Positions 8,253 to 17,730 of a stretch of DNA of 64,000 bases are shown piece by piece. Below the pieces are notes generated by a model that saw only the letters and a list, made by a program, of their open reading frames with translations, was not told the DNA's origin and did no database searches. The DNA lies in the NCBI GenBank assembly GCA_017448345.1, contig JAFSLP010000071.1, positions 1 through 64,000 of the forward strand, in the 5' to 3' direction. The position numbers and the translations under genes were made by a program. Numbering within the stretch: the stretch's first letter is position 1; the number at the start of each line of letters is the position of its first letter. The DNA comes from Paludibacteraceae bacterium (GTDB taxonomy: Bacteria; Bacteroidota; Bacteroidia; Bacteroidales; Paludibacteraceae).

Positions 8253-10022
8253 ATGAAAACTACTTATCGCTTTCGACTTTTGACTATCGACTTTCGACTT
8301 TTGTTGGCGGCTTGCTGTTTCGCTTTCGCTGCCTGCAACAATCCGGTCAATCCCGAGGAACCGGAGGAACCCAAGGACACCACCACGGTGCATGAGAAAA
8401 CGGAGTGGGAAATAGCCGATTCGATGTACACGGTGCAGGATTATACCGTGCCCAGTCATACAATGTTCAAGATTGCTGTCACGGCATGTGCTGCCAACCC
8501 CAGCGAGGAGAACCTGCAGGCTATGCGTGACCGCATCAAGGAACTGGTGCCCAAAGAGGAACCGTACTGTATGGTGGCTACTCTCAACGGCGACCCGCAG
8601 ACACAGATGGGTTTCTGCTGGTTCACCAATGACGGTATCACGGACGGAGAGGTGCAGATAGTCGATAAGGAGGATGCTACGGAGGCGGATTTCCAAAACG
8701 CACGCTCTTTCCCTGCCACGCCTACGCAGACCAAGAAGGCATTGCGTTACGCCGGTATATGTTCGTATATCATCAAGGCATCTGGTTTGAGTGCAGGAAC
8801 TAAATACAAGTATATCAGCCACAAGGCACTGGCTACCGGACTCACACCCGGTACCGCCTACTCTTGGCGTGTGGGCTATGAGGGGCACTGGAGCGATATA
8901 GGGCACTTCCATACGGAGGATGCCGCACAAGGCGAGTACTCATTCATCGTCATGAGCGATAGTCATATCATGAACCAGACCTATATCAATGAGGCGCGCC
9001 GTTGCGCCCTCGCGGCGGTGAAGACCGTGCCGGAGGCACGCTTCTGCTGCTTCCCCGGAGACTTCGTGGAGGATGGTACTATTGCTAACAGCGAATGGGA
9101 ATGGGAGCGTTGGTTCGAAGAAGCGATGGAGCCCGTCATCAAAGCGATGCCCCTCGTGCCTACGGACGGCAACCATGACGACAGTCCGAATATCAACTAT
9201 ACCTACCATTTCAATACCGACAAGGAGTTCAACGAGAAAGTAACCTCTGCTCCCCAGTTTGAGGGTATCGTCTATAGTTTCGTTTATGGAGACGCGCTCT
9301 TCTATGTCTTCTCGATGCAGGACTTCTGGCGCGAGACGCATAGTTATATTGACTGGACCTCTGTCTATCTGACCGACCACCTCGGCTCGTGGTTCCGTAG
9401 CCGGACACTGGCGCACCCCGACACGAAATACCGTATTTCGCTCGCGCATTTCAACCTCTTCTCCGGTTCGGACCACTCGACGGACAAAGAGCCGCCTGTC
9501 TTCCGTGCATGCATGCTGCCGGTCTTCAAGGACTGCGAGATAGACGTGGCGCTGCAAGGACATGACCATACCTATGAGGTCATCGGACCGGTGAACCCCG
9601 ACGACTGTACGCCTATCCTCTCTGCTATCTCCGACCGCGAAGAGGTACCCGGTGGCTCGAATAAGAACATGACCGGTTACAAGGGCGGTACCTACTGCAC
9701 CGATGACGGTACGTTCTATTTCATCGGAGCCACTTGCGGGCACAAACGTTACTATCCGCACACACGTGAACGCATGGAGAGGGACTATACCGATGACCCT
9801 AAAGGACTGCAGGATGACAAACACCATAACGTGAAGAATTACTTCGACCTCTTCACCGGCATGTTCGGTCAGCCCGAGGCACCGTGTTTCACCAAGGTGA
9901 CGGTGAAAGACGACTGTATAGAGCTCAACTCTTATACGGCGGATGACGATGCAGGCAATGTGTCCCTGCTCAACACCATGCGTATTGTCCGCACGAAGCC
10001 GCACGGACTGCCGAGTCTCTAA
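8253..10022 (+). CDS. lipoprotein metallophosphatase (paralogue 2)
   Basis: 589 residues with a lipoprotein signal peptide ending near FAFAACNN. There is no beta-helix. The Fn3-like region and calcineurin-like phosphoesterase domain match paralogues 1 and 3: SDSHIMN (about 233), PGDF (about 268), DGNHDD (about 305), SGSDH (about 406) and GHDHTYE (about 436). Part of the signal peptide (RFRLLTIDFRLLL) is encoded by a TCGACTTT-type repeat array. It follows paralogue 1 by one nucleotide, so the two are co-transcribed. The likely role is extracytoplasmic phosphate-ester cleavage; the substrate is unknown. Confidence 0.8.
   Translation: MKTTYRFRLLTIDFRLLLAACCFAFAACNNPVNPEEPEEPKDTTTVHEKTEWEIADSMYTVQDYTVPSHTMFKIAVTACAANPSEENLQAMRDRIKELVPKEEPYCMVATLNGDPQTQMGFCWFTNDGITDGEVQIVDKEDATEADFQNARSFPATPTQTKKALRYAGICSYIIKASGLSAGTKYKYISHKALATGLTPGTAYSWRVGYEGHWSDIGHFHTEDAAQGEYSFIVMSDSHIMNQTYINEARRCALAAVKTVPEARFCCFPGDFVEDGTIANSEWEWERWFEEAMEPVIKAMPLVPTDGNHDDSPNINYTYHFNTDKEFNEKVTSAPQFEGIVYSFVYGDALFYVFSMQDFWRETHSYIDWTSVYLTDHLGSWFRSRTLAHPDTKYRISLAHFNLFSGSDHSTDKEPPVFRACMLPVFKDCEIDVALQGHDHTYEVIGPVNPDDCTPILSAISDREEVPGGSNKNMTGYKGGTYCTDDGTFYFIGATCGHKRYYPHTRERMERDYTDDPKGLQDDKHHNVKNYFDLFTGMFGQPEAPCFTKVTVKDDCIELNSYTADDDAGNVSLLNTMRIVRTKPHGLPSL
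8267..8302 (+). repeat. TCGACTTT heptad array encoding a signal peptide
   Basis: The reverse-complement form of the GTCGAAA family (TCGACTTTTGACTATCGACT type) lies in frame at codons 5-16 of metallophosphatase 2 and supplies hydrophobic signal-peptide residues. Confidence 0.85.
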
Positions 10023-10036
10023 AATGTTCTTTTTCA

Positions 10037-10090
10037 GAAACGTAAGCGTCACGTATGCAACACCTATGCATCACCTATGCAATACCTTTG
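10037..10090 (+). repeat. 11-bp ACCTATGCAnc array with a TACCTTTG box
   Basis: Repeats of ACCTATGCATC/ACCTATGCAAT precede metallophosphatase 3. A TACCTTTG sequence at 10083-10090 resembles a -7 box but has no TTTG 20 nt upstream, so promoter function is uncertain. Confidence 0.5.
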
Positions 10091-10121
10091 TATAATGTCT
10101 AATTTTTCTGTATTATAAATT

Positions 10122-13100
10122 ATGAAACGTTCTCTTCTCATTCTGACGGTCTGCACGGCAGTGCTGTGCGCGTCTGCATCCAACAAGTACGTCACCCCTT
10201 CCGGTGACGACACACAGGACGGCAAGTCATGGGCTACGGCGTTTGCCACCATACAGAATGCCGTCTGGAACTGCCCGGCGGGAGACACTGTCTTCATCGC
10301 CGAGGGCAAGTATGACCAAGTCTTCTCCGTAGGCGACGGAGGAACGATTCTCGGCGGGTATAACCCTGCCACGGGAGAACGTAACCCCGAACTGTACGAG
10401 ACCGTCATTGACGGAAAGGACAAGGGCAAATGGATTATCGTCAAGTACGACGCCGACCCCAAGGAACCGGTCGTTATTGACGGACTCACCTTGCAGAATG
10501 CCGAGCATGGCAATGAAGGCGGAGCCGTCTTCCTGCGCGGAAACATGACCATCAGTCATTGTATCATCCGTAACTGCTCGGGGTCCAACGGAGGTGGTAT
10601 CAATGTAGCAATGGGTGCCTCGGGCGTGCAACCGGTGGTTCGTAACTGTATCATCGAGCTCTGCTCCGCCACCAGTTCCGGTGGAGCTATCCGCAACAAC
10701 GGCGGTTTGATAGAGAACTGTATCATCCGTGGATGCCAAGGCAAGTACGGTACCATACGCAACGACAAAGGCATCGTCCGTAACTGTGTCCTCCATAACA
10801 ATGCGGCTACCGTCAGCGGATGGCCCGACTCGGGAGGTATCTATAACCTCTCCGGGGCTTCGGTCATCAACTGCACCGTCTGCAATAACTACGGCGACAA
10901 GTATGCCGGCATCCACTCTGAGGGCGATGTCATCAACTCGGTCTTCTGGGGCAACCTCTCGCAGGAGGGTTTCGGAGACCCCGCGAACTATATCAACGGC
11001 GCTGCCTCCTCGCATAATGTGGCGGACCAAGGCTTCGGCAAGGGCTCGGCATTCGTCTCCACCAAGCTGGCGGCGGAGAACAATGCGGAGAACGGACCGA
11101 ACTTCAGGAACCCGACTTCTTTTGTCGGACTGCCTGCCAACGACGGCGAGATAGCAGCGATGCGCAATGCGGACTTCTCGCTCACGGACGCCTCCGCTCC
11201 GCTGCTCGACAAAGGCACGGACGCACAGGCTCCGGACAAGGACATCGACGGTGTCGCCCGTCCGAAAGGCTCCGGCGTGGATGTCGGTGCATATGAGTTC
11301 GACCCGGACGCCAAGACGGTGCCAGTCACGGGAGTGGACATTGTGCAGGATACAATCCGTGTTATCCAAGGCGGGACCGGCACGCTCTCGGTCATCGTAC
11401 AGCCTGCCGACGCCTCTAACAAACGCGTCACATGGACCATCGATGATGAGGCAGTCGCTACGATTCATAACGGTGCCGTCACGGGCGTAGCGGTGGACAC
11501 CACCGTGGCGCGTGTCGAGACGCAGGACGGTGCTTTCAAGGATTTCGCCGTAGTCGTTGTCCTCCCTGTACCGCCTGTCAAATACCCGGACGAAGTGGTC
11601 GCTGCGGACGAGCTCTATAAGATGGAGGACTACACCGTGCCTTCTTTCATCCCCTTCCTCATCGCCAAAGAGGCGGCGCGTATCGACAGCCTGAACCCGG
11701 ACAACGACCTCACCGTCATACCGGAACGTATAGAGGCGATGAATGCCGCCATAACGCAACTGGTGGGCAGAGAGGAACCCTATAACATGGTGGCGAATAT
11801 CAACGGTGACCCGCGTACACGCATGGCGTTCTGCTGGTTCACCAACGATGGCGTCACGCAGGGCAGCGTACAGCTCCTTGCCAAGGCGGATGCTACGGCG
11901 GAGGACTTCGACGCTGCCGGTGGCAAGCTCTATCAGGCGGAGTCGGTCACTACGCCCGAACTCAACTATGCCGTCTCTACCTCCGATATACTCAAACAGG
12001 CGAAACTGCCTGCCAAGACAAAGTTCCGTTATGTCAGTCATAAGGCGCTGGCGGACGACCTCAAGCCCGGTACCGATTACTCCTACCGCGTCGGTTATTA
12101 CGGTCACTGGAGCCCCGTAGGGCACTTCCGCACAGCCGATGCAGAGCAGGGCGAGTTCTCCTTCATCTACATGACCGACAGCCATATCATGGACCGCGAG
12201 TATGTGGACAACGCCCGCTGGTGCGCTACCGCTGCCGCTGCGGCGGTACCAGACGCACGCTTCTGCCTCTTCCCCGGTGACTTCGTCGAGACCGGCACAG
12301 AGCAGAACTCCGAATGGGAGTGGGAGCGCTGGTTCGAAGAGAGTATCAGACCGGTCATCATGCAGATGCCGATAGTGCCCACAGACGGTAACCACGATGA
12401 CACGCCGCTCCTGAACTACAACCACCACTTCAACACCGACCGTCAGTTCAATGTTGTGGCGAAGACCAAGCCGCAGTTTGACGGTATCACCTATAGCTTC
12501 GTCTATGGCGATGTGCTCTTCCTCGTCTATTCGCTCCAAGACTGGTGGCGCGCATCCGGCAGCAGTGAGTCTTCCATGCGCTCGTCATACCTCTCTACCG
12601 ACCTCAGGAACTGGTTCTTGGACCAAGTAGCGGCGCATCCTGACACCAAATACCGCGTCACCCTTGCGCATAAGAATATCTTCTCCGGTTCGGGACACTC
12701 CGTGGATACGGAGACCCCCATGTTCCGCGAGATTATGCTCCCTATCTTCAAGGAGTGTGAGATTGACCTTGCCCTGCAGGGACATGACCACTGCTATGAA
12801 GTTATCGGTCCGGTCAATCCCGACACCCGCACGGTGGTTGAAGGAGCAGTCTCCGAGGTACAGACCGTTCCTGTCAACACCGAGACGAACATGTCCGGCA
12901 AGTCCGGCGGTACGTTCGTCACCGACGAAGGAACACTCTATTTCATCGGTGCCACTTGCGGACGCAAACGATACTATCCCTACAGCCGCGCGGAGATGGA
13001 CAAGAACTTCGACAGCCACAAGGTAACCAATTATTTTGACCTCTTCACGGGCATGTTTGGTCAGCCCAAAGCTCCCTCGTTCACCAAGTTCACCGTCAAG

Positions 13101-13322
13101 GACAGCGGTATAGAAATCAACTCTTATACGGCGGACGACAAAGGCAATGCTACGTTGTTCAACACCATGCGCGTCGTGCGCAACACCCCGCATGCCATAC
13201 CCTCGGGTGTCGGACCTGCCCTGACCGAACCGAAGGAAGGACAGAAATTCATCCGCAACGGACAATTGTTCATCCGTCGGGACGGCAGGACCTATAATGC
13301 CCTCGGACAGCGCATCGAATAA
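10122..13322 (+). CDS. secreted metallophosphatase with beta-helix and Ig-like domain (paralogue 3)
   Basis: 1066 residues with an N-terminal signal peptide (MKRSLLILTVCTAVLCASA). A beta-helix region rich in NCIIRNCSG-type turns spans about 25-390. A bacterial Ig-like (BIG2) domain follows at about 395-490 (VTGVDIVQDTIRVIQGGTG), then a Fn3-like region and a phosphoesterase domain with TDSHIMD (about 685), PGDF (about 721), DGNHDD (about 756) and GHDHCYE (about 886). The last 25 residues (FIRNGQLFIRRDGRTYNALG) resemble C-terminal motifs in the proteins at 27682 and 57978 and may be a surface or type IX sorting signal. It is the largest of three tandem paralogues. Confidence 0.8.
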   Translation: MKRSLLILTVCTAVLCASASNKYVTPSGDDTQDGKSWATAFATIQNAVWNCPAGDTVFIAEGKYDQVFSVGDGGTILGGYNPATGERNPELYETVIDGKDKGKWIIVKYDADPKEPVVIDGLTLQNAEHGNEGGAVFLRGNMTISHCIIRNCSGSNGGGINVAMGASGVQPVVRNCIIELCSATSSGGAIRNNGGLIENCIIRGCQGKYGTIRNDKGIVRNCVLHNNAATVSGWPDSGGIYNLSGASVINCTVCNNYGDKYAGIHSEGDVINSVFWGNLSQEGFGDPANYINGAASSHNVADQGFGKGSAFVSTKLAAENNAENGPNFRNPTSFVGLPANDGEIAAMRNADFSLTDASAPLLDKGTDAQAPDKDIDGVARPKGSGVDVGAYEFDPDAKTVPVTGVDIVQDTIRVIQGGTGTLSVIVQPADASNKRVTWTIDDEAVATIHNGAVTGVAVDTTVARVETQDGAFKDFAVVVVLPVPPVKYPDEVVAADELYKMEDYTVPSFIPFLIAKEAARIDSLNPDNDLTVIPERIEAMNAAITQLVGREEPYNMVANINGDPRTRMAFCWFTNDGVTQGSVQLLAKADATAEDFDAAGGKLYQAESVTTPELNYAVSTSDILKQAKLPAKTKFRYVSHKALADDLKPGTDYSYRVGYYGHWSPVGHFRTADAEQGEFSFIYMTDSHIMDREYVDNARWCATAAAAAVPDARFCLFPGDFVETGTEQNSEWEWERWFEESIRPVIMQMPIVPTDGNHDDTPLLNYNHHFNTDRQFNVVAKTKPQFDGITYSFVYGDVLFLVYSLQDWWRASGSSESSMRSSYLSTDLRNWFLDQVAAHPDTKYRVTLAHKNIFSGSGHSVDTETPMFREIMLPIFKECEIDLALQGHDHCYEVIGPVNPDTRTVVEGAVSEVQTVPVNTETNMSGKSGGTFVTDEGTLYFIGATCGRKRYYPYSRAEMDKNFDSHKVTNYFDLFTGMFGQPKAPSFTKFTVKDSGIEINSYTADDKGNATLFNTMRVVRNTPHAIPSGVGPALTEPKEGQKFIRNGQLFIRRDGRTYNALGQRIE

Positions 13323-13392
13323 ATGGTACATGGTAAATGACCAAATGGTAAAAAAATGGTACATGGTAAATGACCAAATGGTAAATGATTTT
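13322..13392 (+). repeat. AAATGGTAAATGACC array before the DeoR gene
   Basis: Two tandem blocks of AAATGGTACATGGTAAATGACC-like units run from the metallophosphatase 3 stop to the ATG at 13393. Translating them from the upstream start at 13297 gives WYMVNDQMV twice, which is not a DeoR N-terminus. Confidence 0.9.
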
Positions 13393-14169
13393 ATGAATTC
13401 CTCATCAGCCAAAGAACGCAGGGCGCTTATCCTGCGACTGCTCGAACAGAAAGAAGAAGTGCAAGTCAGCGAGCTGAGCCGCGAGACGGGCATCTCTGAA
13501 GTCACAATCCGCAAGGACCTCACCATCCTGCAGAACCGTCGTCTGCTCGTCCGGACACGCGGAGGAGCCATGCGCAGACCCGTCGAGAACCTCGCCGAGG
13601 ATACCGCTATCGACAAGAAGCAGATGTTCAACTTCAAGGAGAAAGAACGCATCGGAGCGGAGGCGGCGAAGATGATTAAGGAGGGCGATTTTATCATGCT
13701 CGACTCCGGCACTACGACGCTCGAGGTGGCGCGGCATCTGGGCAAGTTCCACGACCTCCATATCGTCACCAACGCCATGAATATCGCTACGGAACTGATG
13801 GCATACAAGCATTTTGATGTCATTCTGCTCGGCGGTAACGTACGCGTCAACAGCCATTCCACGGTCGGACCGCTCGCGCTCTCGCTCCTGCGTAATTTCA
13901 GCGGTTATAAACTCTTCTTGGGCGTGGACTCCTTCTCCATCGAGAACGGAGTCTCCACTCCCAGTCTGGAAGAGGCGCTGCTCAACCAGATTATGATTCA
14001 GCAGGCGGCGCAGGTCATCGCGGTCTTTGATTCCTCCAAGTTCAACAAACGCAGTTACATGCACATTGCCGACGCAGGAGAGATTGACTGTATCATCACC
14101 GACCGCGCGATACCTACCGGAATGATTTCGAAACTCAAAAACGCGGGTGTGGAGGTGCGCACAGTATAA
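13393..14169 (+). CDS. DeoR/GlpR-family transcriptional regulator
   Basis: The start at 13393 (MNSSSAKERRALILRLLEQ) gives a 258-residue protein of normal DeoR length. The winged helix-turn-helix lies at about 15-65 (VSELSRETGISEVTIRKDL, then VRTRGGA). The sugar-phosphate-sensing DeoRC domain follows, with KERIGAEAAKMIKEGDFIML and DSGTTTLEVARHL. Such proteins usually repress sugar-catabolic operons and are released by a phosphorylated sugar. The gene sits between the two halves of the carbohydrate region. The inverted repeats at 264-285 and 14276-14295 are candidate operators. The effector may be a tagatose or galactosamine phosphate, by inference only. Confidence 0.85.
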   Translation: MNSSSAKERRALILRLLEQKEEVQVSELSRETGISEVTIRKDLTILQNRRLLVRTRGGAMRRPVENLAEDTAIDKKQMFNFKEKERIGAEAAKMIKEGDFIMLDSGTTTLEVARHLGKFHDLHIVTNAMNIATELMAYKHFDVILLGGNVRVNSHSTVGPLALSLLRNFSGYKLFLGVDSFSIENGVSTPSLEEALLNQIMIQQAAQVIAVFDSSKFNKRSYMHIADAGEIDCIITDRAIPTGMISKLKNAGVEVRTV

Positions 14170-14275
14170 AAGACGTTTCGTTTGGGTACTTTCGAAATAG
14201 TACGAAACATACTGAGAATAGGAATAAATTTCCTAATTGCGTGAAAATAAGCGTCTTATATGCATATTGCCAAAA

Positions 14276-14333
14276 AATATGTTCTTTAGCATATTATTAC
14301 GCGCACGTATTTATAGAAAATGTAGTAATTTTG
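14276..14333 (+). promoter_or_regulatory. probable promoter and operator for the amidohydrolase-SusCD half
   Basis: AATATG (14276-14281) / CATATT (14290-14295) is followed by ACGCGCACGTA and a -7 box TAATTTTG at 14326-14333. Order, spacing and most bases match the region at 264-323. The usual TTTG -33 box is absent, which fits an activator- or repressor-controlled promoter. Confidence 0.65.
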
Positions 14334-14356
14334 CACCCGAAAAAGAATAGCCTTTG

Positions 14357-14456
14357 GTTTTCGGCTTTCGACCATCGGCTTTCGACCATCGGCTTTTGAC
14401 CATCGGCTTTTGACTTTTGACTTTCGACTTTCGACTATCGACTATCGACTATCGAC
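14357..14456 (+). repeat. TCGACTTT/ATCGACT heptad array
   Basis: About 14 heptads changing gradually from TCGGCTTTCGACCA through TTTGACT to ATCGACT occupy the 5' leader between the promoter at 14326 and the ATG at 14476. Confidence 0.9.
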
Positions 14457-14475
14457 ATCTTTAAATCTATATAAT

Positions 14476-15573
14476 ATGAAAAAGTTCAATCTCTTTGTTT
14501 CGCTTTTTGCCGCTCTTCTCATGACGGCTTGTTCTGCTCCGCAGCAGGAGAATGTCTCCCCTGCTGACAAAGTGCTTCTCAAGGACTTCCGCCCTCTGGT
14601 GGTCAATAATATCCCGGTCACCAAGGTGGACCGCGCCAAGTTTGACATTATTGACATGCACGCGCACGATTATGCCGCTACGGAGGAGGAGATTGCACAG
14701 TGGTGCAAGACCATGGATGAGGTCGGGGTCCTCAACACCGCTGTCATGCATTGTTCATGGATCGGACGCCCCTTTGAGGAGGTCGTGGCTGCATATGCGC
14801 CCTATAAAGACCATTTCCGCTTCTGGTGCTGCTTTGATTATTCCGACATGTCCGAAGCCGGTATTCAGAAGGCCTGCGAACTCTTGGTGCGTTACCATGA
14901 CGAACTCGGAGCCGTAGGTGTCGGAGAGCTGGGCGACAAGGGAGAGGGTGACCTCTATGCTCGCCCCGTCGAAGGCAAAGACATCCATATTGACGACCCG
15001 CGCATCAAACCCCTCATCGCCAAATGTGCTGAACTCAGGATGCCGGTTAGCATACATATTGCCGAGCCGTATTGGATGTATCTGCCTATGGATGAGACGA
15101 ATGACGGACTCGTCAATGCCGTCACATGGCATGTGGACACCACCGGCTGCTTGGGCTATAACGCCTTGGTCAACACCTTCGAGAACGCGGTGCGTGATAA
15201 CCCCAACACCATCTTCATCGCCTGCCATTACCTCAACATGAACCATGACCTCCCGCGTCTCGGCGCTATGCTGGACAAGTACCCCAATATGTATATCGAC
15301 ATCGCTGCGCGCGTGGCTGAGTCCGCGCATACGCCGCGTGCTACGCGCGAGTTCCTTATCAAATATCAGGACCGCGTGCTCTTCGGTACCGATAATGGCA
15401 TGGACCCGCAGATGTACCGTAACATCTTCCGCGTCTTGGAGTCCAACGACGAGCATTTCTACATCCCCGACTACGGTTACCATTGGGCGCTCTCGGGATT
15501 CAACCTCCCGGACGAGGTGCTAAAGAAACTCTATCACGACAACGCCGCACGTATCCTCAACGAATACCGCTAA
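14476..15573 (+). CDS. lipoprotein amidohydrolase (amidohydrolase family 2-like)
   Basis: The start at 14476 gives a lipoprotein signal (LFAALLMTACSAP); the longer frame only adds repeat-encoded residues. The 365-residue protein has a metal-dependent amidohydrolase TIM-barrel fold: IIDMHAHDY near residue 55 (HxH metal pair), SIHIAEPYW near 194, FIACHYLN near 250 and LFGTDNG near 305 (metal-binding Asp). Such enzymes hydrolyse amide, lactone or ester bonds, or decarboxylate. An N-acetyl-sugar or lactone substrate would fit the neighbouring catabolic genes but is not shown by sequence. The protein probably acts outside the cytoplasm. A strong regulated promoter lies upstream and the GH36-like gene follows. 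Confidence 0.75.
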   Translation: MKKFNLFVSLFAALLMTACSAPQQENVSPADKVLLKDFRPLVVNNIPVTKVDRAKFDIIDMHAHDYAATEEEIAQWCKTMDEVGVLNTAVMHCSWIGRPFEEVVAAYAPYKDHFRFWCCFDYSDMSEAGIQKACELLVRYHDELGAVGVGELGDKGEGDLYARPVEGKDIHIDDPRIKPLIAKCAELRMPVSIHIAEPYWMYLPMDETNDGLVNAVTWHVDTTGCLGYNALVNTFENAVRDNPNTIFIACHYLNMNHDLPRLGAMLDKYPNMYIDIAARVAESAHTPRATREFLIKYQDRVLFGTDNGMDPQMYRNIFRVLESNDEHFYIPDYGYHWALSGFNLPDEVLKKLYHDNAARILNEYR

Positions 15574-15646
15574 TCCCTTCCTTCCGCTATCCGTGTATCT
15601 CTCGCTGTCGCCTGACGGAAAAGCCCTTGTTAATCCGCTTTAAACT

Positions 15647-15690
15647 ACGATAGATATACGATAGATACACGATAGATATACGATAGATTA
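15647..15690 (+). repeat. CGATAGATATA 11-bp array
   Basis: Four units of an 11-bp CGATAGATATA/CGATAGATACA repeat lie 24 bases before the glycoside hydrolase start. Confidence 0.85.
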
Positions 15691-15714
15691 GGCTAACCAT
15701 AAAGGACCCTCACT

Positions 15715-17595
15715 ATGACTGGCAAATATGTTTACATAGCTCTTGCAGCATTATTCCTTATCGGATGTGCACCCAAACAGGACTCCGAGCGTCTCATCTG
15801 TGCCGAAGCCGACATGGCTTCCTTCCCCTACCGTGCTGACGGACTGGCAGTCTCCAAGCACCGTACTGTCACCCCCTCGGACGAGTTCCCCGGACTGGAA
15901 GTGATTGAGACCTGTTTCGTCAATCACGGCAAGCCGGTCACGGTCAAGGCGTATGAGCTCTGCCGCACGGACGTGGAGCCGCAGGACAGCATCGTCTGGT
16001 CCTTCCAGCCTTCCAGCTCATCAGCACGTATGGACTGGGTGCTGCCTGTCAGAGAGGGCTTCCAAAAAGACAACTACCTCGGCATGAACAACTCCGACTA
16101 CGGAGGCGGTATTCCGATGTTGGATATATGGCAGAAAGACGGCGGTGTGGCTATCGGACTCTTTGAGCCTGTCCTCCGCATGATTTCCATGCCCGTGGAG
16201 TGGAAGTATTTTGATAACAAGGTCTCCATGGCATTGCGCTACGACCTGCCCGAGCCGCTTCTTCTCAACACAGGCGACACGCTGCGTTGTTTCAAGGCGT
16301 TCCGCATGCGCCATGAAGGCGATTATTTCAATGCCCTCCGCGTCTTCTCCGATTATATGCAGGCGCACGAAGGCGTCCAGATGAAACCCTCCGAGCCGCA
16401 GGCGTTCGAGCCTGTCTGGTGCGCGTGGGGGTATCACCGTCTCTTCACCATTGACGAAGTGGTCGGCACGCTTGACAAAGTGGCGGAATTGGGCTTTACA
16501 TGGGTGGACGTCGATGACGGTTACCAGATTGCCGAAGGTGACTGGAACACCAACAGCCGCTTCCCCGGTGGGGACAAAGATATGCGGCGCATGACCGATG
16601 AGATTCACAAACGCGGCATGAAAGCCAAACTGTGGTGGGCGCCGCTTGCTGCAGACCCGGACACCAAACTGGCGAAAGAGCACCCCGAGCTGCTTCTGCG
16701 TACAGAGGAGTGGGCGCGCGAATATATCACTTGGTGGGACAGCTGGTACCTCTCTCCGGTGAACCCTGAGACGGACAAATATACCAACGACCTCCTGAAG
16801 ATGTTCCTGCAGACATGGAACTTCGACGGACTCAAGATTGACGGACAGCACCTCAACTGCTGCATGCCGGACTATAACGAGGCGTCGCATCTTGACAACC
16901 CGTGGGATGCGCCGGAACAGATGCCTTCGTATTTCGGCAAGATTTATGACGAGGCGCGCAAATATAAACCCGACGCAGTCATTCAGGTATGCCCATGCGG
17001 CTGTGCGGTGAACTATTTCTTGGTGCCGCAGATCAACCAAGCCGTCGCTTCTGACCCGATGTCCTCAAAGCAGGTGCGGATGAAACGCAAAGCCTATGCC
17101 GCTATGGCGCCGCAACTCGCCTATTATGGCGACCATGTGGAGCTGACCGACAACGGCAATGACTTCGCCTCGCAGATAGGAACGGGCGCGGTCATAGGTA
17201 CCAAGTTCACCTATCCCAAGGACAATCCCTATAATCCCGACCGGTCCTATCTGCTCACGCCGGAGAAGGAGCAACTCATCCGCAAATGGATGAAGATTTA
17301 TAAGGAGAACAACCTCGCCCGTGGGGAGTACCTCAATCTCTACGCATGGGGAGTGGATTATCCCGAGGCGCACGTCATCCGCCAGAACGGCGCATTGTAT
17401 TATGCCTTCTATATTGATGACGACCCTGCTTTCAACGGCACGCTGGAGTTGCGCGGACTGGATCCTGCCAAGACCTATACCGCCATCGAGTACGCAGCCG
17501 ACGAACCCCGTCAGTTCGAGGTGAAGGGTAATAACCCGAAGATAACCGCCTGCTTCAACCGCAGTTACCTGCTCAAACTAACAGAAAACCAGTAA
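15715..17595 (+). CDS. lipoprotein glycoside hydrolase, GH36/alpha-galactosidase-like
   Basis: 626 residues with a lipobox (LIGCAPK near residue 18). An N-terminal beta-sandwich (about 30-220) precedes a TIM barrel (about 235-520) and a short C-terminal beta domain. The barrel contains GFTWVDVDDGYQIAEGDW, AKLWWAPLAADPDTKL and FDGLKIDGQHLN; the Asp of KIDG is the likely nucleophile by analogy with clan GH-D. GH36 enzymes cleave alpha-galactosides or alpha-N-acetylgalactosaminides, which would fit the AgaS/tagatose genes upstream. Family placement is by motif only, so GH27, GH36 or a related family is possible. It is followed by susC and susD. Confidence 0.75.
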   Translation: MTGKYVYIALAALFLIGCAPKQDSERLICAEADMASFPYRADGLAVSKHRTVTPSDEFPGLEVIETCFVNHGKPVTVKAYELCRTDVEPQDSIVWSFQPSSSSARMDWVLPVREGFQKDNYLGMNNSDYGGGIPMLDIWQKDGGVAIGLFEPVLRMISMPVEWKYFDNKVSMALRYDLPEPLLLNTGDTLRCFKAFRMRHEGDYFNALRVFSDYMQAHEGVQMKPSEPQAFEPVWCAWGYHRLFTIDEVVGTLDKVAELGFTWVDVDDGYQIAEGDWNTNSRFPGGDKDMRRMTDEIHKRGMKAKLWWAPLAADPDTKLAKEHPELLLRTEEWAREYITWWDSWYLSPVNPETDKYTNDLLKMFLQTWNFDGLKIDGQHLNCCMPDYNEASHLDNPWDAPEQMPSYFGKIYDEARKYKPDAVIQVCPCGCAVNYFLVPQINQAVASDPMSSKQVRMKRKAYAAMAPQLAYYGDHVELTDNGNDFASQIGTGAVIGTKFTYPKDNPYNPDRSYLLTPEKEQLIRKWMKIYKENNLARGEYLNLYAWGVDYPEAHVIRQNGALYYAFYIDDDPAFNGTLELRGLDPAKTYTAIEYAADEPRQFEVKGNNPKITACFNRSYLLKLTENQ

Positions 17596-17730
17596 GACTA
17601 GTAGAACTGGAACACCAGAATACTATACTAGAATACTAGAACACTGTAACACTGGAACACTACTCCGCAGTACACCAACAACGAAAAAATATTAATTATT
17701 AAGTGTTAATTATTAATTATTTTAATCGCC
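17596..17730 (+). repeat. ACTAGAAC 8-bp array and TTAATTA array before susC
   Basis: ACTAGAAT, ACTAGAAC, ACTGTAAC and ACTGGAAC octads (17596-17665) are followed by TTAATTATTAA-type repeats (17690-17724) up to the susC leader. Confidence 0.8.

Noticed and set aside
10227..12539. 770-residue - strand frame opposite metallophosphatase 3
   Set aside because: Antisense shadow: the + strand frame has full catalytic motifs and a signal peptide.
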